Assembly: GCA_011087745.1 (NCBI GenBank)
Contig: JAALLB010000090.1
Location: 1 to 7,202, forward strand
Direction: 5' to 3'
DNA length: 7,202 nt
Source of the DNA: Hyphomicrobiales bacterium
Lineage (GTDB): Bacteria > Pseudomonadota > Alphaproteobacteria > Rhizobiales > Rhizobiaceae
The notes below the pieces were generated by a model. It was not told the origin of the DNA. It did no database searches and saw nothing but the letters and a program-made list of their open reading frames with translations. Positions 1-6,533 of this stretch are shown here, in pieces; within the stretch, counting starts at the first letter, position 1, and the number at the start of each line of letters is the position of its first letter. A program made the translations under genes and the position numbers.

Positions 1-52
1 AAAAACCCTTAACCGCACTTTCTCATTCAACGTTCGGTAACTTGGCAATACC
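1..52. repeat. Left copy of a 52-bp perfect terminal inverted repeat
   Basis: Bases 1-52 are the exact reverse complement of bases 7151-7202. The match stops at base 53, which is G here against C in the mirrored right end. The repeat begins with AAAAACCCTTAACCGCAC and ends with CTTGGCAATACC. It contains no recognised gene. It may be the end of an insertion sequence at which assembly stopped, or a fold-back or assembly artefact. The sequence shows the symmetry but not its cause. The housekeeping gene content argues against a viral or plasmid telomere. Confidence 0.95.
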
Positions 53-263
53 GATTAATTCAATCGAGTTAAGTTAAAAGACGCTATGGACAGAAATCAG
101 AATATACAAATAATACTGCGAATTACAGATCGAATTATTGGCCCGGACTTCGCCTAGAAAGCAGAAGTTCCGGGAAAGCCTATCCCTTGGCTGATTACAG
201 GCATGACAATGCCTAACGAACAGGGTAAATCTCCAAACACAAGATTCTCTCCAGCCAGGCTGG
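53..263 (+). other. Gene-poor upstream region with three hairpins
   Basis: No convincing gene was found on either strand. Three inverted repeats are visible. The first, at 142-174, pairs CCCGGA with TCCGGG and CTTC with GAAG around one bulged T at 168, with a 12-base loop. The second, at 199-214, pairs AGGCAT with ATGCCT around loop GACA. The third, at 251-263, pairs CCAGC with GCTGG around a 3-base loop. None is followed by a T tract, so none looks like an intrinsic terminator. No known riboswitch or T-box core was recognised. The region may be part of a long ileS 5' leader or plain intergenic DNA. In many alphaproteobacteria ribF lies upstream of ileS, but no ribF end is visible here. Confidence 0.5.
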
Positions 264-268
264 ATAAC

Positions 269-378
269 CAAACAAATACTTTTGATTTGTTTGAAAATAA
301 CAGCGAAGCAAACCCATTTGGTTTGTTTGCTTAAAAACGAAATGAAAATAACAGCGAAGCAAATCCTTCTGATTTGTT
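269..378 (+). repeat. Three imperfect tandem hairpin repeats in the ileS leader
   Basis: Three related 17-base hairpins lie at 273-289, 309-325 and 360-376, with the general form CAAAYN, 5-base loop, then GRTTTG. The last two copies sit in a 51-base period and share an identical 21-base block, 292-312 and 343-363, that begins TGAAAATAACAGCGAAGC. The fifth stem pair is T-A in copies one and three and C-G in copy two, a compensatory change that keeps the pairing. The stems extend outward: copy one has nine perfect pairs (269-277 with 285-293), copy two about nine and copy three about eight, the latter two each including one G-U pair. The array ends about 25 bases before the ileS start codon. 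A role in ileS mRNA control is inference. Confidence 0.75.
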
Positions 379-410
379 CGCCAATAAATGAAATGAAGAA
401 AAATGACTGA
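342..410 (+). CDS. Possible 22-residue leader peptide overlapping the ileS start
   Basis: An ATG at 342 opens a 22-codon frame ending at TGA 408-410, so it overlaps the first codons of ileS (start 403) in another frame. Residues 6-12 read KQILLIC, and four of 22 codons encode isoleucine (ATA, ATC, ATT, ATA). The same frame is open leftward to 207. The upstream repeat copy encodes TKQILLIC at 267-290, with three synonymous differences in the KQILLIC part (AAA/AAG, ATA/ATC, TTG/CTG). No ribosome binding site of normal strength precedes ATG 342. The peptide similarity may simply follow from the hairpin repeat. It is a candidate leader for sensing isoleucyl-tRNA, held at low confidence. Confidence 0.2.
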   Translation: MKITAKQILLICSPINEMKKND

Positions 411-3342
411 AGAAACCACTTCTGAGCGTGACTATTCGAAGACGTTGAACCTCCCGAAAACAGAATTCTCGATGCGAGCAGGCTTGCCGAAGATGGAGCC
501 GGAATTGATCGCAAAATGGGATGAAATGGATCTTTATAAAAGGCTTCGCGAGCAATCCAAAGGCCGCCCAAAATACGTCCTTCATGATGGCCCTCCTTAT
601 GCAAACGGCACATTGCACATTGGCCATGCCTTAAACAAGATTTTGAAAGATACCATCACCCGTTCATTTCAGATGCGCGGCTTTGATTCAAACTATGTCC
701 CCGGTTGGGATTGTCATGGCCTGCCAATCGAGTGGAAGATCGAAGAGCAGTACCGCTCCAAGGGCAAAAACAAGGACGAAGTGCCAATCAACGAATTCCG
801 TCAGGAATGTCGTGAATTTGCGGATCACTGGATTGGGGTTCAGTCTGAAGAGTTTAGGCGTCTGGGCGTAGAAGGTGATTTCGTAACGCCCTATAAAACC
901 ATGAATTTTCCGGCAGAAGCAAAAATCGCCGGCGAATTGCTCAAATTTGCAAAGTCCGGTCAATTGTATCGTGGCTCGAAGCCGATCATGTGGTCAGTTG
1001 TTGAACGCACTGCATTGGCAGAAGCCGAGATCGAATATGAGATGTATGAATCTGATACGGTTTGGGTGAAGTTTCCGATCGTCTCTGGTTCAGATGAACT
1101 CAAGGATGTACCCGTCGTTATTTGGACAACGACCCCGTGGACAATCCCAGGTAACCGGGCGATCTGTTATTCGCCCAAGATCAACTATGGCCTTTATGAA
1201 GTTACGTCAGCAGAAATGGAGTTTGGTCCTCAACCTGGTGACAAATTGATTTTTGCTGAAAAGCTTGCTCAGGAATGTTTTGAAAAAGCAAAGCTGGAGT
1301 TTAAGAAACTGCGTGATGTTACCGCTAATGAACTTGGCTCAGTAACGTGTGCTCACCCGCTACGCGGTTTTAACGATGCTTATGCATTTGATGTGCCGCT
1401 TCTAGATGGAGATCACGTCACTGATGATGCGGGTACCGGTTTTGTACATACTGCGCCCGGCCATGGTCGTGATGACTTTGAAATCTGGGTTGCGCGCCGC
1501 AACGACATTGAAGCCAAGGGCATTTCGTCTGAAATTCCTTTCACCGTTGCAGATGATGGTTCCTATACGGATGAAGCTCCAGGATTTGGTGACGCGCGCG
1601 TCATTGATGACAAGGGTAAAAAAGGTAAAGCCAATCAGGAAGTAATCACTGCTCTGATTGGCCAAAATAACCTCTTTGCCCGTGGCCGTGTAAAGCACGA
1701 ATACCCACATTCATGGCGTTCAAAAAAGCCAATCATCTTTAGAAACACACCGCAGTGGTTTGTTTATATGGACAAGGATGGTGTCATTGGCGATGGTTCT
1801 TCAAGCAATATGGGTACCTTGCGCCAAACCTCTCTTGCTGCAATTGATGAAACCCGTTTAATGCCCGCTGCTGGCCAAAATCGCCTGCGTGCCATGATCG
1901 AGCAACGTCCAGATTGGGTATTGTCACGCCAGCGTGCCTGGGGTGTGCCAATTTGCGTTTTCCGCAATCCTGAAACCAATGAAGTAATTCCGGGTCCGGA
2001 TTTCGAAAAATCAGATGAGTTGACACAAAGAATTAAACAAGCGTTCATTAATGAAGGTGCAGACGCATGGTTTGCCGATGGTGCCAGGGAACGGTTCCTC
2101 GATGGTATTGTGGAAAACCCTGCTGACTGGGAGCAGGTTCGCGATATTCTTGATGTTTGGTTTGACTCTGGTTCAACACACGCTTTCTGCCTTGAAGAAC
2201 GCGAAGACTTAAAATGGCCAGCTGATTTATATCTTGAAGGGTCTGATCAGCACCGCGGCTGGTTCCACTCTTCCTTGCTGGAAGCCTGTGGCACGAGGGG
2301 TCGTGCGCCTTATGATACTGTTCTGACCCACGGTTTTGTCATGGCGGAAGACGGTACGAAAATGTCGAAGTCCAAGGGCAATATCGTGACACCGCAAGAG
2401 GTCATCAAACAATCTGGTGCGGATATTCTTCGCTTATGGGTGGCATCATCTGATTATTCAGAAGATTTGCGTTTGGGTAAAACCATTCTGCAAACTAACA
2501 TCGATGCTTACCGGAAAATGCGTAACACCCTGCGCTGGATGCTGGGTACGCTTTCCCATTACAAGGGCGATGAAGTCGCCCATGATGATATGCCAGAATT
2601 GGAACAGCTGATGCTGCATCGTTTGTGGGAACTGGATAGTATAGTCCGCGAAGGCTATGACAGTTTTGATTTCAAGCGCGTAGTTGCACAGCTTTCAAAC
2701 TTCATGAACATGGAGTTGTCTGCTTTCTACTTTGATATCCGCAAAGACAGCCTTTATTGCGATGCACCTTCAAGTACAAAACGTAAGGCTTCGCTTTATG
2801 TTGTGAAACAATTGTTTGATCATTTGGTGCGTTGGTTTGCTCCAATCCTGCCCTTTACCATGGAAGAAAGCTTTCAAAGTGAGCGTGGCAGCGAAGATGC
2901 ATCTGTTCACATGGAGCAATTTTTGGATGTACCGGAAGAATGGGCAAATTCAGAACTGGCAGCCAAGTGGCAAAAAGTCAGGGCTGTCCGCCGCGTCGTG
3001 ACCGGAGCGTTGGAAATTGAACGCCGCGAAAAGCGTATTGGCTCTTCGCTTGAGGCAGCACCGCAGGTCTGTGTTGAAAATTCCGAGCTTATGGCTTCAA
3101 TTGAAGGTCAGGACATGGCTGAGATTTGTATCACCAGTGATATCGTAATCTCATCTGATGCGTTGACAGGTGATGTTTTCAAGCTTGATGAGGTAAAAGG
3201 TGTAAGCGTTTTACCAACATTGGCAAAGGGTAAAAAATGCGCCCGCTCATGGCGAGTATTGCCTGAAGTTGGCAGCGATCCTGATTATCCAGACATTTCA
3301 TTGCGTGATGCAGCTGCAATGCGGGAAATTGAAGGCAAATAA
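403..3342 (+). CDS. ileS: Isoleucyl-tRNA synthetase
   Basis: This cytoplasmic class I synthetase attaches isoleucine to tRNA-Ile using ATP and edits mischarged valine. The 979-residue length is slightly above the 938 of the E. coli protein. The HIGH signature is at residues 72-75 within PPYANGTLHIGH, and KMSKS is at 653-657. The CP1 editing domain shows WTTTPWTIPGN at 241-251 and GTGFVHTAPGHGRDD at 344-358. DVWFDSG is at 584-590 and EGSDQHRGWF at 612-621. The anticodon-binding helical region follows. The C-terminus keeps only Cys946 of the four zinc cysteines (CARSW at 946-950), a loss I associate with alphaproteobacterial IleS. The start is fixed by an in-frame TGA at 394-396, with ATG 403 the first start after it; the upstream sequence GAAGAAAA is only a weak ribosome site. 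It looks like the housekeeping enzyme. The next gene is 157 bases downstream. Confidence 0.98.
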   Translation: MTEETTSERDYSKTLNLPKTEFSMRAGLPKMEPELIAKWDEMDLYKRLREQSKGRPKYVLHDGPPYANGTLHIGHALNKILKDTITRSFQMRGFDSNYVPGWDCHGLPIEWKIEEQYRSKGKNKDEVPINEFRQECREFADHWIGVQSEEFRRLGVEGDFVTPYKTMNFPAEAKIAGELLKFAKSGQLYRGSKPIMWSVVERTALAEAEIEYEMYESDTVWVKFPIVSGSDELKDVPVVIWTTTPWTIPGNRAICYSPKINYGLYEVTSAEMEFGPQPGDKLIFAEKLAQECFEKAKLEFKKLRDVTANELGSVTCAHPLRGFNDAYAFDVPLLDGDHVTDDAGTGFVHTAPGHGRDDFEIWVARRNDIEAKGISSEIPFTVADDGSYTDEAPGFGDARVIDDKGKKGKANQEVITALIGQNNLFARGRVKHEYPHSWRSKKPIIFRNTPQWFVYMDKDGVIGDGSSSNMGTLRQTSLAAIDETRLMPAAGQNRLRAMIEQRPDWVLSRQRAWGVPICVFRNPETNEVIPGPDFEKSDELTQRIKQAFINEGADAWFADGARERFLDGIVENPADWEQVRDILDVWFDSGSTHAFCLEEREDLKWPADLYLEGSDQHRGWFHSSLLEACGTRGRAPYDTVLTHGFVMAEDGTKMSKSKGNIVTPQEVIKQSGADILRLWVASSDYSEDLRLGKTILQTNIDAYRKMRNTLRWMLGTLSHYKGDEVAHDDMPELEQLMLHRLWELDSIVREGYDSFDFKRVVAQLSNFMNMELSAFYFDIRKDSLYCDAPSSTKRKASLYVVKQLFDHLVRWFAPILPFTMEESFQSERGSEDASVHMEQFLDVPEEWANSELAAKWQKVRAVRRVVTGALEIERREKRIGSSLEAAPQVCVENSELMASIEGQDMAEICITSDIVISSDALTGDVFKLDEVKGVSVLPTLAKGKKCARSWRVLPEVGSDPDYPDISLRDAAAMREIEGK

Positions 3343-3370
3343 ACATCAACAGACGGTGAACGCGCAATTG

Positions 3371-3399
3371 TTGTAAACTTGCAGTTTTTGAGGTATCAA
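3371..3399 (+). promoter_or_regulatory. Weak candidate promoter for the lipoprotein gene
   Basis: TTGTAA (3371-3376) is followed after 17 bases by TATCAA (3394-3399), each matching four of six bases of the sigma-70 consensus. It lies in the 157-base gap between ileS and the lipoprotein start at 3500, which suggests the lipoprotein may have its own transcript. No clear terminator for ileS is visible in this gap, so read-through from ileS is equally possible. Confidence 0.25.
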
Positions 3400-3499
3400 A
3401 TCTTCACAAACGTCGCCATGTTGCCTTATTTGTAAAGCATACAGTCGCGACAATTAGCTGGGCTCTTGTTGCTTAGCCGCTTTTTATCAGGTGGAAGTC

Positions 3500-4189
3500 A
3501 TGAATAAAACTGTGTTTTCAATGGGTTTGGTTGCTGTAGCATTCGCTCTTGCGGGTTGTAATGCTGGTACGACTTATGGCACCGGCACGACCCATGAAAA
3601 AGCCACCATGAAGGACTTGAGTAATATCTTTTCTCTGAAGTCCCAAAAAAATACCATTGAATACAATCAACGTCCTGAATTGGTAATGCCTGCAAACAAG
3701 AATATTTTGCCTGCTCCGGTGGACAAGGAAGCTACTTTATCAAATGATCAGTGGCCAGAAACACCAGAAGAACGCATCGCAAGAGTTCGTGGCGCAGCAC
3801 CAGAAGTTGACGATAGAACGGGCGAATTGCCAGTTGAATATCTTAACAGCGAAAAAGAAGGTATCTCCGTCTCTTCTCGCGGGGATAAAGAGGCCAGAGC
3901 ACCTATTTGGGCAAAAGAGGAACAATGGCTCGCTGATACACGTAATGATGCAAATGGTATTTCCGAGAGCAAGAAAGCTAGAAAGCTTAAAGAAGAAATT
4001 GCCCATGCGATCGGTGTAAATCGTAAATATCTTACCGAACCACCAGTTGAGTATCGCGAGCCAGCGGCAACCGCAGAAACAGGCAATCTTGGCATTAGCG
4101 ATGAAGAATTGGACGCTCGTCAAAAGGCAGAAAGAGCAGAGAATAGAGGGAATGAAAAAGGCGTTGTGACGGAAAACGGCACATTCTAA
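3500..4189 (+). CDS. Small envelope lipoprotein, possibly BamF/DUF3035-like
   Basis: The protein has 229 residues from ATG 3500. I prefer this start because AGGTGG sits five bases upstream. A GTG at 3491 would add three residues but overlaps that ribosome site. Residues 1-20 form a lipoprotein signal: Lys at 3, a hydrophobic core, then the lipobox LAGC with Cys20 as the lipidated residue. The mature part is hydrophilic, with no membrane segment. It carries a proline-rich stretch beginning RPELVMP at 58-64 and DQWPETPEERIARVR at 83-97; the C-terminal half is rich in Glu, Lys and Arg. The short length, the 'RP-LVMP..LP-P' pattern and the nearness of ileS and M16 genes recall alphaproteobacterial DUF3035/BamF-like lipoproteins, which are linked to outer-membrane protein assembly. 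That assignment is inferred from gene order and general pattern and is uncertain. A strong terminator lies just downstream. Confidence 0.85.
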   Translation: MNKTVFSMGLVAVAFALAGCNAGTTYGTGTTHEKATMKDLSNIFSLKSQKNTIEYNQRPELVMPANKNILPAPVDKEATLSNDQWPETPEERIARVRGAAPEVDDRTGELPVEYLNSEKEGISVSSRGDKEARAPIWAKEEQWLADTRNDANGISESKKARKLKEEIAHAIGVNRKYLTEPPVEYREPAATAETGNLGISDEELDARQKAERAENRGNEKGVVTENGTF

Positions 4190-4211
4190 AATGAATTATT
4201 TGCGATTTTTT

Positions 4212-4236
4212 AATGGCTCCTTAGGGAGCCATTTTT
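4212..4236 (+). terminator. Intrinsic terminator after the lipoprotein gene
   Basis: A perfect 9-bp stem pairs AATGGCTCC (4212-4220) with GGAGCCATT (4225-4233) around loop TTAG. T residues run from 4232 to 4236 on the plus strand. It lies 23 bases after the lipoprotein stop. On the minus strand the stem is followed by A residues, so it should work mainly for the plus-strand transcript and is a poor terminator for the convergent tadA. Confidence 0.9.
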
Positions 4237-4251
4237 GTATCTGAACCATAT

Positions 4252-4701
4252 TTATTCTCGTTTATTTCTGAAAAATTCTTTTAAGATAAGGCTACATTCG
4301 CTTTCATGAATACCAGAATAAACTTCTGGTTTGTGGTGACATGTTTCACTTGAAAAAAATCGCACTCCACTCTCAATAGCCCCCGATTTTGGATCGCTGG
4401 CACCAAAGTAAAGTCGCCTGATACGTGCAAAAGATATTGCTCCTGCACACATCGGGCAGGGTTTCAGGGTCACGTATAAATCACACTCAAAAAGGCGCTC
4501 ATTATCCAGTTTTTCTGCTCCTGCGCGAATAACCAACACTTCCGCATGTGCGGTGGGGTCCTTTAATTCCAGAGTGCGGTTGCCATCAGATGCAATTATC
4601 TCACCACCATGAATCAAAACAGCGCCAACGGGCACTTCGCCACGGTCAGCAGCAAGTTTTGCTTCTTCGAGTGCATGTTCCATAAAACTTGCTTTTGACA
4701 C
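4252..4701 (-). CDS. tadA: tRNA-specific adenosine deaminase
   Basis: This enzyme deaminates adenosine 34 of tRNA-Arg(ACG) to inosine, allowing wobble decoding. It is a zinc enzyme of the cytidine/deoxycytidylate deaminase fold, 149 residues, a usual length. Zinc and catalytic residues are visible as HAE at 52-54 (His52 ligand, Glu54 proton shuttle) and PCPMC at 81-85 (Cys82 and Cys85 ligands). The N-terminal ALEEAKLAADRGEVPVGAVL block and FGASDPKSGA at 99-108 are typical of TadA. The start is GTG (complement of 4699-4701), chosen because GGTGAGG lies about seven bases upstream. An internal ATG at residue 7 has no comparable ribosome site. The gene converges on the lipoprotein gene and diverges from rluB with 70 bases between. 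No terminator of its own is evident. Confidence 0.95.
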   Translation of the reverse strand: MSKASFMEHALEEAKLAADRGEVPVGAVLIHGGEIIASDGNRTLELKDPTAHAEVLVIRAGAEKLDNERLFECDLYVTLKPCPMCAGAISFARIRRLYFGASDPKSGAIESGVRFFSSETCHHKPEVYSGIHESECSLILKEFFRNKRE

Positions 4702-4723
4702 AGATTTGCCTCACCAAGATGTT

Positions 4724-4748
4724 GAAGCAAAATTTGCTTCGTTTTTTT
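4724..4748 (+). terminator. Terminator-like hairpin between divergent tadA and rluB
   Basis: GAAGCAA (4724-4730) pairs with TTGCTTC (4734-4740) around a 3-base loop, and seven T residues follow at 4742-4748. This has the form of a plus-strand intrinsic terminator, yet no plus-strand gene ends here: tadA starts leftward at 4701 and rluB starts at 4772. It could stop transcripts antisense to tadA, attenuate a transcript entering rluB, or be a chance palindrome. Read on the minus strand it contains CGAAGCAAAT, also found in the ileS leader repeat at 355-364. Confidence 0.5.
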
Positions 4749-4771
4749 CAGCTGCGAATTGAATATCACAT

Positions 4772-5872
4772 ATGACTAATAAATCCGCCAATAAAGAAAA
4801 CAAGCGCACTGCAAATAAATCTGCGGCGAAAGCGGAGGATGTCAGCAATGCTGTTTCTACAGAAAAAGAAACCCAGGAACGTATCGCAAAACGAATGGCG
4901 CGAGCAGGACTTTGTTCAAGACGCCAAGCAGAAGCCTGGATTTTAGATGGCCGTGTTAAAGTCAACAACAAACTTTTAACAACACCGGCATTTACTGTTT
5001 CGGAACGCGACAAGGTTGAAGTCGATGGAAAAATCATTTCTCAAAAGGAACGCACAAGGCTTTGGCTGTTCCACAAACCTGCTGGAACCGTCACAACAAA
5101 TCAGGACCCTGAAGGCCGCAAGACTATTTTTGAACTCATGCCGGACGACCTTCCGCGTCTTATGAGCATCGGGCGCCTTGATATTAATACTGAAGGTTTG
5201 TTGTTGATGACCAACGATGGCGGCCTTTCAAGGGTGCTGGAACTGCCAGCAACTGGCTGGCTTCGCCGTTATCGTGTTCGGGTACATGGCCGGGTCAGGC
5301 AAGAAGACTTGGACCAACTACAAGAAGGTATTGCGGTTGAAGGTGTTTTGTACGGAGCGATTGAGGCCAAACTTGAACACGAGCAGGGAACGAACTCCTG
5401 GTTAAGCGTTGCGCTGCGTGAAGGTAAAAATCGGGAAATCAAAAAGGTGCTGGGTCACCTTGGTCTTGAAGTAACAAGGCTGATCCGAATTTCATTTGGG
5501 CCATTCCAACTGGGAGATTTACCAAAAGGCGCCGTGCGTGAAATAAGAAGCCGCATGTTGCGAGATCAATTGGGCGAGAAGCTTATCGAGCAGTCGGGCG
5601 CCGATTTTGATGCACCGATTATCAATCTTGCTCCCGAAGTTGCCCGTTCTGCAACCAAGGCAGTTGAGCAAGGCAGGAAACAGGCACGCAAATCTGGCAA
5701 TAAACAAAAACGCGGGACAGTCCGTGATGATACACTTTCTCGCCTAACAACGTCCAAAGGAAGTGCCTCGGAAAAAAGAGGCAAGAAAACTGGCGGTAGC
5801 TGGGCCAAACAATCCAGGGAAAATCCTGGAAGAGGTACCGCTCGTTCAGGCAGACCGCAACGCAAAAAATAA
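4772..5872 (+). CDS. rluB: 23S rRNA pseudouridine synthase, RluB/RsuA family
   Basis: The 366-residue protein has the RsuA/RluB/E/F layout. A disordered Lys/Ala-rich N-terminus (1-35) is followed by an S4 RNA-binding domain (about 36-90, containing RMARAGLCSRRQAEAWI) and then the catalytic domain. The motif GRLDINTEGLLL at 134-145 holds the catalytic Asp137, and REGKNREIKKV at 216-226 is the conserved late motif. RluB isomerises U2605 of 23S rRNA (E. coli numbering); I infer RluB over RsuA or RluF from the layout. From about residue 290 to 366 is a Lys/Arg/Gly/Ser-rich tail, low in complexity and absent from shorter E. coli homologues. No good ribosome site precedes ATG 4772, so a slightly different start is possible, although the S4 domain sets a limit near residue 36. 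rsmD follows after 25 bases, which suggests an operon. Confidence 0.93.
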   Translation: MTNKSANKENKRTANKSAAKAEDVSNAVSTEKETQERIAKRMARAGLCSRRQAEAWILDGRVKVNNKLLTTPAFTVSERDKVEVDGKIISQKERTRLWLFHKPAGTVTTNQDPEGRKTIFELMPDDLPRLMSIGRLDINTEGLLLMTNDGGLSRVLELPATGWLRRYRVRVHGRVRQEDLDQLQEGIAVEGVLYGAIEAKLEHEQGTNSWLSVALREGKNREIKKVLGHLGLEVTRLIRISFGPFQLGDLPKGAVREIRSRMLRDQLGEKLIEQSGADFDAPIINLAPEVARSATKAVEQGRKQARKSGNKQKRGTVRDDTLSRLTTSKGSASEKRGKKTGGSWAKQSRENPGRGTARSGRPQRKK

Positions 5873-5897
5873 CATATTTTAATTTGAGAAATAGCTA

Positions 5898-6449
5898 ATG
5901 CGCATTGTTGGTGGAAGATTAAAAGGCAGGCCTTTGCATAGTCCAAAAGGTATGGCGACGCGTCCGACAACTGACCGTACTCGCGAAAGCCTGTTTAATA
6001 TTCTCACGCATAAAATTGATCTTGAAAATTGCAGAACGCTAGATCTTTTTGCTGGTACCGGTGCGCTCGGCCTTGAAGCTATTTCGCGTGGCAGTGAGTA
6101 TTGTGTTTTCATCGAGGAAGCAAGCAGTGCACGGGGAGCAATACGGGAAAACGTTGAGGCACTCCAACTTTCAGGCATGACAAAAATATTCAGACGTGAT
6201 GCCACACGACTTGGAAATATTGGAACGTTAAAGCCATTTGACTTGGTCTTTGCAGACCCGCCGTATCGCAAAGGGTTTGGTGAAAAAGCTGCAAGGTCCG
6301 CTAGAGAAGGAGGATGGCTAAATCAGGATGCGCTCTTTATTCTGGAAGAGGCAACCGATCAATTTCCCGAAAGCCTGAATGGGTACGAATTGGTCGATAA
6401 GAGAGAGTATGGTGAAACATCAATCGGGCTATTTTCGATTTTGAAATAA
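5898..6449 (+). CDS. rsmD: 16S rRNA guanine-N2 methyltransferase
   Basis: RsmD transfers methyl from S-adenosylmethionine to N2 of G966 in 16S rRNA (E. coli numbering) on the assembling 30S subunit. The protein has 183 residues, a normal length. The N-terminal MRIVGGRLKGRPL and RPTTDRTRESLFNIL (22-36) are hallmarks of the family. DLFAGTGALGLEAISRG (49-65) is the SAM-binding motif I. Acidic residues at FIEE (71-74) fit the ribose-binding position, and DPPY (120-123) is the catalytic motif IV. The start agrees with the conserved MRIVGG opening; the ribosome site (GAGAAATAG) is weak. The 25-base gap from rluB and the shared rRNA-modifying role suggest cotranscription. Confidence 0.96.
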   Translation: MRIVGGRLKGRPLHSPKGMATRPTTDRTRESLFNILTHKIDLENCRTLDLFAGTGALGLEAISRGSEYCVFIEEASSARGAIRENVEALQLSGMTKIFRRDATRLGNIGTLKPFDLVFADPPYRKGFGEKAARSAREGGWLNQDALFILEEATDQFPESLNGYELVDKREYGETSIGLFSILK

Positions 6450-6467
6450 TTTACCACAATTGATTGA

Positions 6468-6496
6468 TTGGATTGTTATCCGTCCGACTCTATATA
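6468..6496 (+). promoter_or_regulatory. Putative sigma-70 promoter for the M16 peptidase gene
   Basis: TTGGAT (6468-6473) and TATATA (6491-6496) are separated by exactly 17 bases, in the 84-base gap between rsmD and the M16 start codon. The -10 box matches the consensus in five of six bases and the -35 in about four. A tandem TGATTGATTG run overlaps the -35. No terminator was seen after rsmD, so read-through may also feed this gene. Confidence 0.5.
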
Positions 6497-6533
6497 AGTA
6501 TGAAAGCCTGAAGCAATGATTCGGAATTCATAC

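Noticed and set aside
3..77. Open frame from the left edge to TAA 75-77, possibly the 3' end of an upstream gene such as ribF
   Set aside because: Only 24 codons, two thirds of them inside the inverted repeat whose origin is doubtful, and no resemblance to a RibF C-terminus.
199..270. Possible tRNA or T-box, because of hairpins followed by ACCA at 267-270
   Set aside because: No T-loop (TTCGANTC), no anticodon arm of the right geometry and no T-box antiterminator sequence could be found.
74..613. Long open frame on the minus strand across the leader and the start of ileS
   Set aside because: Much of it lies antisense to the conserved IleS N-terminus, the protein has no recognisable motif, and it is rich in Phe, Ser, Ile and Cys runs that mirror the plus-strand repeats. 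It is a shadow frame.
403..3342. Mupirocin-resistant second IleS on a mobile element
   Set aside because: The sequence is of the ordinary alphaproteobacterial bacterial-type enzyme, with its editing domain and usual length, and sits among housekeeping genes.
3457..3486. Weak stem GGCT/AGCC followed by TTTTT as an ileS terminator
   Set aside because: Only about four pairs with a long loop, and the T run overlaps the spacing just before the lipoprotein ribosome site. Too weak to call.
3740..4123. Two minus-strand frames of 115-127 codons opposite the lipoprotein gene
   Set aside because: They have no recognisable motif or ribosome site. The plus-strand gene has a signal peptide, lipobox, ribosome site and terminator.
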